Assembly (NCBI GenBank): GCA_938049075.1
Contig: CALICZ010000160.1
Coordinates: forward strand, 1 to 6,407
Length of the DNA: 6,407 bases
Origin: an uncultured Candidatus Saccharibacteria bacterium
GTDB lineage: Bacteria; Patescibacteriota; Saccharimonadia; Saccharimonadales; Saccharimonadaceae
Direction of reading: 5' to 3'
This document shows positions 1 to 6,061 of the stretch, piece after piece. A model generated the notes under the pieces. It did not search any database. It was given only the letters and a program-made list of their open reading frames with translations, and had not been told where the DNA came from. The stretch's first letter is position 1; each line of letters opens with the position of its first letter. A program made the translations under genes and the position numbers.

Positions 1-2
1 AG

Positions 3-560
3 AGTGAGATTATCATCTTCCCAAACCTGTATGAGAAACTTGCTGGTCAGCTGGAGCAAGATGTGGTAATCACTGCCAGCGGCAAGGTGAGCGCGCGCGA
101 TCGTGATGGCAACCTTGGTGATGAAGCAAAGCTAATTGCCAATGAAATCACCGTCGTGACCGATACAGACTTAGCCGAATATCAAGCAACTGGTCGCACG
201 ATGTCTGCACCAACCGGCCCAGCAGCTACGCCGCGCCGCCGGTCATCATCGCAAAAAAATACCCAGCGCTCAGCACAAGCATCGGCACGTGCAGTTGCAT
301 CAGTGCCAGTAGGGCCGCCGCCCAAACCGCTTGATACGCTCCCAACGGTCTATGTGCGGGTCAAGAACCCCGATGATATGGCTGCTCTTACGAAGTTTAA
401 GCAGCTGTGTACACAAAACCCGGGCCAGCACGATATTATTATGATGCTCGGTGATGACAAAACATCGGCGATTCGCCTGCCATTCCGGGTCGACGCGCAG
501 CAGCGGCTACAAAATGAACTTGCACAAATCCTCGGTAAAGACTGCGTTGTTGTTAAATAA
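3..560 (+). CDS. dnaE: DNA polymerase III alpha subunit, C-terminal fragment
   Basis: This is the last 185 residues of the replicative DNA polymerase catalytic subunit; the gene enters from the left edge already open in this frame and ends at TAA 558-560. Visible parts are an OB-fold portion (about residues 1-60) that begins with the phrase IIIFPNLYEKL and continues through GKVS and KLIANEI, typical of the single-strand-binding OB domain of DnaE. A low-complexity linker follows at about 65-112, rich in Ala, Ser, Pro, Arg and Gln. The last 72 residues start at TVYVRV and contain the pattern 'leucine-rich helix, NPGQHDI, strand, helix, LGKDCVVVK', which fits the C-terminal domain that in other bacteria contacts the clamp loader. 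The polymerase, PHP and finger domains lie outside the window, so this call rests on the tail alone. The gene converges on the methyltransferase gene, with a 244-base gap full of inverted repeats. The edge truncation is due to the window. Confidence 0.85.
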   Translation, partial: SEIIIFPNLYEKLAGQLEQDVVITASGKVSARDRDGNLGDEAKLIANEITVVTDTDLAEYQATGRTMSAPTGPAATPRRRSSSQKNTQRSAQASARAVASVPVGPPPKPLDTLPTVYVRVKNPDDMAALTKFKQLCTQNPGQHDIIMMLGDDKTSAIRLPFRVDAQQRLQNELAQILGKDCVVVK

Positions 561-565
561 TGCTG

Positions 566-743
566 CCCCTCCGCGTAGGGGGGGTGACTCGCGCCGCCCT
601 GGGAGTCTGCTGGCTGCGCGTGTAATTTTTACTTCGAACAGTAGCGTCTACGACCAGGGCGGCGCGAGGCCAGATACTTGCGAGGCGAGCGAAATAAGCT
701 CAAGCACAGGCAAGCTGTGTGCGGTGGCTTGGTCGTGCCACCT
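566..743 (-). ncRNA. Candidate small structured RNA (speculative)
   Basis: If the leftward promoter-like boxes at 750-778 are real, transcription would start near 743 and run through every hairpin of this gap. It could end at the CCCCT/AGGGG hairpin (577-581 with 566-570), which on this strand is followed by a modest T-containing stretch (CAGCATTATTT). The product would be roughly 180 nucleotides, starting with the GGTGGC/GCCACC hairpin and containing the 15-bp stem. It lies between converging genes, and continuing transcription would run antisense to the dnaE end. I recognise no known RNA family. The same structures could belong to a plus-strand RNA or to no stable RNA at all. Confidence 0.3.
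588..668. repeat. Perfect 15-bp GC-rich inverted repeat with 51-base loop
   Basis: The arms at 588-602 and 654-668 are exact reverse complements; the left arm reads CTCGCGCCGCCCTGG, 13 of 15 bases G or C. The 51-base loop holds two smaller hairpins, so the whole would fold as a stem with a branched head. A chance perfect match of this length at this distance is unlikely, and mismatches would accumulate without selection, so the pairing is probably functional. Placement just after the dnaE stop fits a role in ending or protecting the dnaE transcript, or as the core of a small RNA. Confidence 0.85.
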
Positions 744-749
744 ACTGCT

Positions 750-778
750 AGTATAACCCGATATTTGTCACAACGCAA
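750..778 (-). promoter_or_regulatory. Leftward sigma70-like promoter facing the hairpin region
   Basis: Read on the minus strand, a -35-like TTGCGT (778-773) is followed after exactly 17 bases by TATACT (755-750), a good -10 box. It lies downstream of the methyltransferase stop, where a promoter would have no gene to serve except the hairpin-rich gap, and that is its main interest. The -35 matches the consensus only in its first three bases. The TATACT box also overlaps the small TACT/AGTA dyad. Confidence 0.4.
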
Positions 779-804
779 ACAAAATGGGTACATATATGCT
801 GCAA

Positions 805-1341
805 CTATCCAGCAGTTGTGAGCGCATAGAGCGCGATACCGGTCGCGACCGATACGTTAAATGATTCCTTCTGTCCATACATCGGAATCTCGATAATGTC
901 ATCCACGAGCGCAAGCGTCTCGGCCGGAATACCATGGACTTCTTCGCCAAGCAAAAGGACGAGCTTGCTTGGTGGCTGATATTGCTGGAGAGAAATAGAA
1001 GTAGGAGCTTGCTCAAGCGCAACAATGCGATAGCCGGCAAACTGCTCAAGGTCGAACTCTGGCTGGTAATCGAACGGTACGAGAGCTTCGGCACCAAGCG
1101 CCGTTTTGTGGATCTGCCGAGTGATCTTTTCGCGGATGTGCGGCAAACGTGGGTCGGCTCGCACTGTCTCTTCAAGGTGGTAGGCACAGTGCGGTGGAGT
1201 TGGCTGAAGGGAAAGATCGGGATAGGGTGTGTAGCCACTGAGAATAAGCCGCTGCACACCAAATCCTTCGCAGGTACGAAAGATCGCTCCGACATTGTGC
1301 GTTGAGCGGATGTTGTGCGCGATAACAATAATCTCTAGCAT
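805..1341 (-). CDS. TrmH/SpoU-family RNA 2'-O-methyltransferase
   Basis: This 178-residue protein is predicted to transfer a methyl group from S-adenosylmethionine to the ribose 2'-OH of a guanosine or other nucleotide in tRNA or rRNA, in the cytoplasm. All three SPOUT motifs are visible. Motif 1 is at residues 10-29 (NIRSTHNVGAIFRTCEGFGV, with Arg12 and Asn16). Motif 2 is at 129-138 (LLGEEVHGIP, glycine loop of the trefoil knot). Motif 3 is at 150-172, with the SFN triad at 160-162 where many relatives have SLN, then NVSVATGIA forming the knotted cofactor site. The length matches a minimal catalytic domain without an N-terminal substrate-binding extension. The exact target cannot be read from the sequence, so no gene symbol is given. 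The ATG at 1339-1341 is preferred because a consensus -10 box ends seven bases upstream, making the message leaderless. It is divergent from the pilus ATPase gene and convergent with dnaE. The stop is TAG. Confidence 0.88.
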   Translation of the reverse strand: MLEIIVIAHNIRSTHNVGAIFRTCEGFGVQRLILSGYTPYPDLSLQPTPPHCAYHLEETVRADPRLPHIREKITRQIHKTALGAEALVPFDYQPEFDLEQFAGYRIVALEQAPTSISLQQYQPPSKLVLLLGEEVHGIPAETLALVDDIIEIPMYGQKESFNVSVATGIALYALTTAG

Positions 1342-1414
1342 AGTTATATTATACCTAAAGTGCTTTGGATTTACCCCCTATATTTACCACGAGCTTTTTG
1401 TTACACTAAGAAGG
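1342..1414. promoter_or_regulatory. Divergent promoter region; consensus -10 for the methyltransferase
   Basis: The 73 bases between the two divergent start codons contain, on the minus strand, a perfect TATAAT at 1353-1348. Only six bases separate it from the methyltransferase ATG, so the predicted transcription start falls on the A of that ATG. No convincing -35 box is present at 16-18 bases. The box is part of the near-palindrome TATATTATA, so TATATT (1345-1350) or TATTAT (1347-1352) could also serve rightward transcription. A second rightward -10 candidate is TATATT at 1379-1384. Neither rightward box has a recognisable -35, so the pilus ATPase promoter is uncertain. Confidence 0.5.
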
Positions 1415-3037
1415 ATGAATGAAGATGAAGTCCAACAACGTCGTCGCCAGCAAGATGAGGCGTCGACCGAGCAACGATCGCGCATTCTTGGCCTTAAGTA
1501 CCTTGATATGCGCCCCATTGAGGAGACACTGCCACTAGCACGCGACCTAATGACGATCGAGGAGATGCACAACCTCTATATGCTGCCGCTGACTGATGGC
1601 AATGAGCAGGAATCATATCAGTTTGCCGTTACGACACAAACGCCTCAGTCGGTTATCCAGCGGACGCGGCGCACGTATCAAGACCGGGGGCTACCTGTCG
1701 AATTCTATTTGATTAGTCTCAGTGCCTACCGCGTACTGATGAACCGCTTCGACCCACCAAAGAAGATTGTCTATGACGACATTAAGATTGCCAAAGCGGG
1801 TGATAGCGAGACCATCGCTGAGGTGAGCCAGACACTTGGGCAAGTGAGCAGCGAGGAGGTTTTCGACTTCTTGATCAACCAGGCGGATATGCTTGGTGCG
1901 AGCGACATCCACATCGAGAATGAACGCCATGATATCCGGATCCGCCTCCGTGTCGATGGTGCACTCCACCCGGTAGCAACGATCAGCCGCAGCCGCTACC
2001 GCGTGATCATGGGTGAGCTCGCCAGCCGTGCTGGTGTGTCGAGTGCTTCGATGGAGCCGCAGTCTGGCCATATCCAAAAGGACGTGACGCATGGCAATGC
2101 GACGCACTTGCTCAATATCCGCGTTGAGACTGTGCCAACCATGTATGGGCAAGATGCCGTGCTTCGTCTCTTTAACTTTGACGAGAGCTTGCTTAATCTC
2201 GACTTGCTGGGTATTCCGCCCAAGCAGCGCCAGCAGATTGATGAAATCATCAGCCATCCGCGCGGCCTTGTGCTGATGGTCGGGCCAACGGGCTCGGGTA
2301 AGTCTACCACGCTCTATAGTATGCTCAATGCCCTCAACACGACCGATCGTAAGATTATTACGCTAGAGGATCCGATCGAATACGGCTTGGCTGGTATCTC
2401 GCAGATCCCAATCAATACCACCGCCGGTGGAAGCTTTGGTGAGGGTTTGCGCAGCGTGCTTCGGCTTGACCCAGATGTCGTGATGGTAGGTGAGATCCGC
2501 GATGTCGATACGGCGCGCACTGCCATTCAAGCGTCGATTACTGGCCATTTGGTGATGTCGAGCTTCCACGCCAATAGCAGTAGTGCAGCCTTTAGTCGAA
2601 TGATCGACCTGATTGGTGTGAACCCGATTTTTGCCAGTGCTATCCGCCTTGTGGTGGCGCAGCGTTTGGTGCGGCGTCTCGTGGACGAGACCAAAGAGGC
2701 CTACGAGCCAGACGACGCCACGCGGAGCTATGTCAAGCGAGTCCTAGCTGATATTCCTGAAGAGGTGGAGCATCCGGATCTCGACACCTTCAAGCTCTGG
2801 CGGCCAGTACCGAGCGATGATGCGCCATTTGGCTACAAGGGCCGCATGGTGATTATGGAGCAGCTTATCGTCACTCCAGGTATTCAGAAGTTCATCCGCG
2901 GCGACTTTACCGACGTCCACCCAGACGTCATCGAAAAAGCCGCCCAGCGCGAAGGCATGCTCACCCTCGAACAAATTGGCGTCCTTGCTGCCCTGCGCGG
3001 CGAGACAACGCTGGAAGAAGTCGGGCGGGTGATATAG
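1415..3037 (+). CDS. pilB: Type IV pilus assembly ATPase, PilB/GspE family, cysteine-free
   Basis: This 540-residue cytoplasmic hexameric ATPase is predicted to power extension of a type IV pilus. About residues 20-130 resemble the family's N-terminal (MshEN-like) domain. The N2 domain carries ASDIHIE at 162-168, then RLRVDG. The motor domain has Walker A GPTGSGKST (290-298, Lys296), the Asp box LEDPIE (317-322), Walker B RLDPDVVMVGEIRD (350-363, catalytic Glu360) and the His box (His378, His385). GYKGR follows near the C-terminus, as in PilB/GspE rather than PilT. The family's CxxC after RRL is V423-D-E-T426 here, the second CxxC before GYKGR is also absent, and I see no cysteine anywhere. 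The ATG at 1415 is chosen because the open frame upstream runs into the methyltransferase gene and has no good start. AGAAGG lies flush against this ATG, too close for a normal ribosome site. No other pilus gene is adjacent here. GspE of a secretion system is the alternative reading. Confidence 0.9.
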   Translation: MNEDEVQQRRRQQDEASTEQRSRILGLKYLDMRPIEETLPLARDLMTIEEMHNLYMLPLTDGNEQESYQFAVTTQTPQSVIQRTRRTYQDRGLPVEFYLISLSAYRVLMNRFDPPKKIVYDDIKIAKAGDSETIAEVSQTLGQVSSEEVFDFLINQADMLGASDIHIENERHDIRIRLRVDGALHPVATISRSRYRVIMGELASRAGVSSASMEPQSGHIQKDVTHGNATHLLNIRVETVPTMYGQDAVLRLFNFDESLLNLDLLGIPPKQRQQIDEIISHPRGLVLMVGPTGSGKSTTLYSMLNALNTTDRKIITLEDPIEYGLAGISQIPINTTAGGSFGEGLRSVLRLDPDVVMVGEIRDVDTARTAIQASITGHLVMSSFHANSSSAAFSRMIDLIGVNPIFASAIRLVVAQRLVRRLVDETKEAYEPDDATRSYVKRVLADIPEEVEHPDLDTFKLWRPVPSDDAPFGYKGRMVIMEQLIVTPGIQKFIRGDFTDVHPDVIEKAAQREGMLTLEQIGVLAALRGETTLEEVGRVI

Positions 3038-3056
3038 ACGGTGTACACTTTGCAGT

Positions 3057-3074
3057 CATATCACCATTGATATG
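3057..3074. repeat. 7-bp hairpin after the pilus ATPase gene
   Basis: CATATCA (3057-3063) and TGATATG (3068-3074) pair perfectly around a CCAT loop, 19 bases after the ATPase stop. It could slow or end that transcript, but it is AT-rich and lacks a T run (TCTGTGTGTC follows), so a terminator call is weak. It may equally be an operator half of the downstream promoter region. Confidence 0.45.
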
Positions 3075-3079
3075 TCTGT

Positions 3080-3093
3080 GTGTCAAGTGACAC
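3080..3093. repeat. GTGTCA-AG-TGACAC palindrome upstream of the orphan gene
   Basis: A perfect 6-bp inverted repeat with a 2-base centre lies 17 bases upstream of the -35 box of the next gene, the size and position expected of a regulator-binding site. It overlaps a CACGTG palindrome (3091-3096) and an alternative dyad GACA/TGTC (3089-3092 with 3098-3101). The word TGTC recurs at 3073, 3081, 3098 and 3118. A 2-base loop is too tight for an RNA hairpin, which favours a DNA-level role. Confidence 0.5.
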
Positions 3094-3109
3094 GTGCTGT
3101 CTCATAACT

Positions 3110-3138
3110 TTGACGCCTGTCATATATTCTGCTACGAT
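3110..3138 (+). promoter_or_regulatory. Sigma70-type promoter of the orphan gene, almost leaderless
   Basis: TTGACG (3110-3115) matches the -35 consensus at five of six bases and is followed at exactly 17 bases by TACGAT (3133-3138), four of six to the -10 consensus. The predicted start of transcription is near 3145, two bases before the ATG at 3147, and there is no Shine-Dalgarno sequence. An alternative -10, GATAAT (3136-3141), would put the start even closer to or inside the ATG. Confidence 0.65.
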
Positions 3139-3146
3139 AATAGCAC

Positions 3147-4835
3147 ATGTTAAAGCCGAATCGATTATCGAGCGAACAGTACCCTTCGCAAGAGCAGCCC
3201 GTGAGGGAGTGTAGCGAACAAGAGCTAACCGAAAAAGGGGCGTGTATTTATGCAGCGTTTGATGTTATGAATAGCGTCTTAGAAAAGATAGATAGCAAGG
3301 CAGCGCGCACTGGATCTTTTAAGAATGGTCTTGCCATATCTCTTGATAGTGCAGTGACAAGCATTGGTAAGTATCGAATCGACCCGATCAATCTGACTGA
3401 TCTCATGTCGCGTATTTATAATAATAACCCACACGATAAAGACGCGTGGAAATTTACAAACCAACGGCTATACCCAGAGGCAAAAGAACGGTCAAAAGAC
3501 TTGGTAGTGCACCAGTATGAAGAAGTTGTGCTGGAGCATTTAGCGGCAATAGAAACGATATTTCTTGGTGATAGTCGAGGGGCCGACTGGAGTGGCCAGT
3601 ACGATGTATCAGTACCGACTGTCAAGAGCTGGCGACGCAAAAAGCAGCTTGATCCGCATGCCGCAACAGAGGTATATCAGCAGTTTGCCCAGCAGGCTGT
3701 CGAAAGAGCAACTCAGCAATTGCGCCCAGCGATAGATACGGATCGCCGCACACTCGAGCAGTATGAACTGAGCCAGACAGAGGTCGATGATATATGCAGT
3801 GCACAGACCCCGTACCTCACAGCCTTTGCGAGCGCATACGAGGCATTATATACGCAGGCAAAACCAGTCGCCAACGTCCACCAGTATTTCCAACTTGTTT
3901 ATAGCAAACGGTTATATAGGCTCAGTCAGCATATCACTACCGAAGCGCCGGTCATCAAACAATTGCAAAGACAAATACATCAATGGTACGATCGGCCAGA
4001 CCAAGAAATCGTTGATGACCTTGCCCTTGAGTGTGCTGATCGGCTCTGGAGTGACGACCTGAAGCAGGCGATTCATCAGCAGCTTGCTACCGAGTCGGAT
4101 AATGCGGTTATCGACGCGCTGCGCTGGCTCGAGCAACAGCTTGATGGTTACCAGCCAGAGTGCCGTCAGGCCGACCACGCGGCCGTCAAGCAGCTTGATG
4201 CACCTCTACGCAAGACAACTCCGCGAGCAGCTGAGTCAGCTTACAAAGCAGTGAGCCATAGCAAAACACACGAGCAAAAGCGGGCGATAACAGAGGTGCA
4301 GTTGGATGCGGCGATTGCTCCGTGGCTTGGCCGAGACGGTGAGCGCTTGCCATCTGTTGATGTGCTTGTCGATAATGGGTCTGGAGTGCTTGTGCTCGAC
4401 TGCCGGACAAAAGCAGCCAAAGATATCGAGCACCAGATGGCCGGCTACGAGACAAAAGAAAAGCAGCAGGGCATCGTTAGTGAAGTGCTCGATAGACTGA
4501 CGCATTATGCTGATGCAGCGCTTAATGAGCATGGTCTTAAGCAGACGCACGCAATGAGCAGGCTCAATGATATACGCCATAGCTCACCATATAAAGCGCA
4601 TACGATCTGGTATAACAAAACAGTCAGCCCAAATGTGATTCGTGTCTATGTTGCGGACGTCAATGTTGGCAAGATACCGAATCGGCATCTGCGATCTCAG
4701 CTAAAAAAGCGCGGAATCAAGCACACCCTGCTCTTTGTCGGTGCGTGTGATAAGCAGCACCAGCTCGACATGCTACAGCACATTACCCAGCAAGATCGCA
4801 AACGCATCAGAGGTAATGGCGCTGGGTCAGTCTAA
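3147..4835 (+). CDS. Unrecognised 562-residue protein with HTH-like segment
   Basis: I do not recognise this protein. It is a long, complete, uninterrupted frame with its own promoter and no signal peptide or membrane segment visible, so it is probably cytoplasmic. Residues 150-168 (QYDVSVPTVKSWRRKKQL at 151-168) look like the turn and recognition helix of a helix-turn-helix, suggesting DNA binding. The middle (about 170-370) is helical and rich in Gln and charged residues, with several His, Tyr and Trp. Residues 403-422 (VDVLVDNGSGVLVLDCRTK within it) form a strand-turn-strand pattern like the core of PD-(D/E)xK nucleases. However, the usual Lys would be Arg420, so a catalytic role is doubtful. 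A strand-rich stretch follows at about 485-535, and the C-terminus is basic. The start ATG is chosen because the promoter ends just before it. It could be a regulator, a DNA-processing or mobile-element-related protein, or a lineage-specific protein. The stop is TAA, 85 bases from the converging malic enzyme gene. Confidence 0.75.
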   Translation: MLKPNRLSSEQYPSQEQPVRECSEQELTEKGACIYAAFDVMNSVLEKIDSKAARTGSFKNGLAISLDSAVTSIGKYRIDPINLTDLMSRIYNNNPHDKDAWKFTNQRLYPEAKERSKDLVVHQYEEVVLEHLAAIETIFLGDSRGADWSGQYDVSVPTVKSWRRKKQLDPHAATEVYQQFAQQAVERATQQLRPAIDTDRRTLEQYELSQTEVDDICSAQTPYLTAFASAYEALYTQAKPVANVHQYFQLVYSKRLYRLSQHITTEAPVIKQLQRQIHQWYDRPDQEIVDDLALECADRLWSDDLKQAIHQQLATESDNAVIDALRWLEQQLDGYQPECRQADHAAVKQLDAPLRKTTPRAAESAYKAVSHSKTHEQKRAITEVQLDAAIAPWLGRDGERLPSVDVLVDNGSGVLVLDCRTKAAKDIEHQMAGYETKEKQQGIVSEVLDRLTHYADAALNEHGLKQTHAMSRLNDIRHSSPYKAHTIWYNKTVSPNVIRVYVADVNVGKIPNRHLRSQLKKRGIKHTLLFVGACDKQHQLDMLQHITQQDRKRIRGNGAGSV

Positions 4836-4866
4836 TGTATTACCAAAGTAAATAGCACCCAATACA

Positions 4867-4896
4867 AATGGCCGGTACATGTCAGTATCGGCCATT
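4867..4896. terminator. 12-bp hairpin between convergent genes, probable bidirectional terminator
   Basis: AATGGCCGGTAC (4867-4878) pairs with GTATCGGCCATT (4885-4896) around a 6-base loop, with a single G-T pair. It stands 31 bases after the orphan gene stop and 24 bases after the malic enzyme stop, ideal to serve both. Flanking T runs are poor (GCAGAGTTTCT rightward, TGTATTGGG leftward), so release efficiency is uncertain; it may instead stabilise transcript ends. Confidence 0.6.
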
Positions 4897-4920
4897 GCAG
4901 AGTTTCTATGTGATGATATC

Positions 4921-6054
4921 CTAGCGAATAACCGTCGCCACAGCCTCAACCACGCGTTCATCAAATGGCGAGGGGATGACGTAGTCTGCTGTGGGCTCAT
5001 CGACCAGTGCTGCCAGCGCCTGGGCGGCGGCGAGCTTGTGCTCGTCGGTGATTTTTTGCACGCCATTATCGAGCGCACCGCGGAAGATGCCCGGGAAGGC
5101 CAGGGCGTTATTGACTTGGTTGGGGAAGTCGCTGCGGCCAGTGGCGATGACGGCCGCACCAGCTGCTTTGGCGCTATCTGGCATGATTTCTGGCACTGGG
5201 TTGGCCAGGGCAAAGATAATCGGGTCTTTGGCCATCATCCCGACGAGCTCTGGAGTCAGCAGCCCAGCGCGTGATACGCCAATGAATACATCAGCATCTG
5301 CCATGGCGTCCTCCAGCGACCCCTGTTGCGCGGCATCAACATAGGCGAGCAGGGCGGTTTTTTCGGCGTTGAGGTCGGTGCGGTGGCTGCCCACAATGCC
5401 TTTGCTATCGACTGCCACAATGTGCCGAGCGCCATAGGTGTGCAGCAGCTTGATGATAGCAGTGCCAGCAGCGCCAGCGCCGACCACGACGAATTTGCTA
5501 TCGGCCAGGCTACGGCCCGTCAGCTTGGCGGCGTTGATCAGCCCAGCTAGCACCACCACAGCCGTACCATGCTGGTCGTCGTGGAAGACGGGGATATCCA
5601 GCTCGGCCTTGAGGCGCTCCTCAATCTCGAAGCACTTGGGCGCGGCGATGTCCTCGAGATTAATCGCGCCAAAGCTTGGGGCAATTGCCTTAACCGTAGC
5701 GATGATTTCCTCTGGCTGGTGCACATCCAGCACAATTGGCACGGCATCCACACCAGCAAAGTGCTTAAACAGCAGCGCCTTACCCTCCATCACCGGCATG
5801 GCGGCTTTGGGGCCAAGGTCACCCAGGCCCAGGATGGCCGAGCCGTCGCTAATCACCGCCACGAGGTTATTCGTCCAGGTGTAGGTGGGCAGAGTAGCGG
5901 GATCATCTGCAATTGCCTTGCTCACTGCACCCACACCAGGGCTGTAGTAGCTGCTGAGTTTATCGCGGTCAAGCTCATCGCTATCGCGCAGGCTGGTGGT
6001 AATTTTGCCCTTATATTTTTTGTGTAGGTCGAGTGCGAGTTTGTTATAGTCCAT
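4921..6054 (-). CDS. Malic enzyme, short form without phosphotransacetylase domain
   Basis: This 377-residue cytoplasmic enzyme is predicted to convert malate and NAD(P)+ to pyruvate, CO2 and NAD(P)H, or to run in reverse. Visible family features are YYSPGVGA (catalytic Tyr37), MEGKALLFK (Lys92, catalytic base), metal ligands LEDI (Glu134, Asp135) and FHDDQHGTA (Asp160), and the dinucleotide fold VVVGAGAAGTA (Gly192, 194, 197). Asp216 ends the next strand and usually favours NAD over NADP, although Lys218 nearby leaves this open. FALANPVPEI (281-290) and GRSDFPNQVNN (306-316) complete the signature. It lacks the C-terminal phosphotransacetylase-like half of MaeB proteins, matching the short prokaryotic class. 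The frame could extend seven residues to an ATG at 6073-6075, but that stretch covers the extended -10 box, so the ATG at 6052-6054 is preferred. The stop is TAG. It is divergent from the last gene and converges with the orphan gene. Confidence 0.92.
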   Translation of the reverse strand: MDYNKLALDLHKKYKGKITTSLRDSDELDRDKLSSYYSPGVGAVSKAIADDPATLPTYTWTNNLVAVISDGSAILGLGDLGPKAAMPVMEGKALLFKHFAGVDAVPIVLDVHQPEEIIATVKAIAPSFGAINLEDIAAPKCFEIEERLKAELDIPVFHDDQHGTAVVVLAGLINAAKLTGRSLADSKFVVVGAGAAGTAIIKLLHTYGARHIVAVDSKGIVGSHRTDLNAEKTALLAYVDAAQQGSLEDAMADADVFIGVSRAGLLTPELVGMMAKDPIIFALANPVPEIMPDSAKAAGAAVIATGRSDFPNQVNNALAFPGIFRGALDNGVQKITDEHKLAAAQALAALVDEPTADYVIPSPFDERVVEAVATVIR

Positions 6055-6061
6055 ACGCTCT

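Larger units (their letters stand above)
561..760. other. Structured intergenic region with nested and tandem inverted repeats
   Basis: This gap between convergent genes contains no credible protein gene but unusually dense dyad symmetry. From left to right: CCCCT/AGGGG (566-570 with 577-581); a perfect 15-bp pair (588-602 with 654-668); GTAA/TTAC (622-625 with 629-632) and GTAG/CTAC (641-644 with 648-651) inside the large loop; GAGC/GCTC (687-690 with 698-701); CACAG/CTGTG (705-709 with 715-719); GGTGGC/GCCACC (723-728 with 737-742); TACT/AGTA (743-746 with 750-753). The word GCGAGGC also occurs twice directly (664-670 and 680-686). No run of T follows the main stem on either strand, so it is not a textbook intrinsic terminator. 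I searched by eye for hallmarks of RNase P RNA, tmRNA, SRP RNA and tRNA and found none. It could be a small RNA, a bidirectional transcription barrier, or a mobile palindromic repeat. Confidence 0.7.

Noticed and set aside
622..652. TTCGAAC resembling a tRNA T-loop
   Set aside because: The flanking bases make only a 4-bp stem with an 8-base loop, and no acceptor, D or anticodon arm can be built around it on either strand.
451..756. 101-codon open frame spanning the dnaE end and the hairpin region
   Set aside because: It overlaps the real dnaE frame, runs through all the inverted repeats, and its translation has no domain-like character; the symmetry of the DNA explains this stretch better.
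561..760. Integron attC site or retron msr/msd as the explanation of the inverted repeats
   Set aside because: No integrase or reverse transcriptase is present and the attC core-site words are not at the ends of the structure.
1295..1414. Forty-codon upstream extension of the pilus ATPase
   Set aside because: It would overlap the divergent methyltransferase gene and its promoter, and the hydrophobic extra residues are not a feature of the family.
4879..5884. Several plus-strand open frames of 74 to 148 codons inside the malic enzyme gene
   Set aside because: They are antisense shadows of a clearly recognised, motif-complete enzyme.
3..6054. Alternative genetic code (UGA recoded), as in some CPR lineages
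   Set aside because: All five stops are TAA or TAG, but the complete genes contain no in-frame TGA and use TGG for Trp, so there is no evidence of recoding; five genes are too few to read meaning into the lack of TGA stops.
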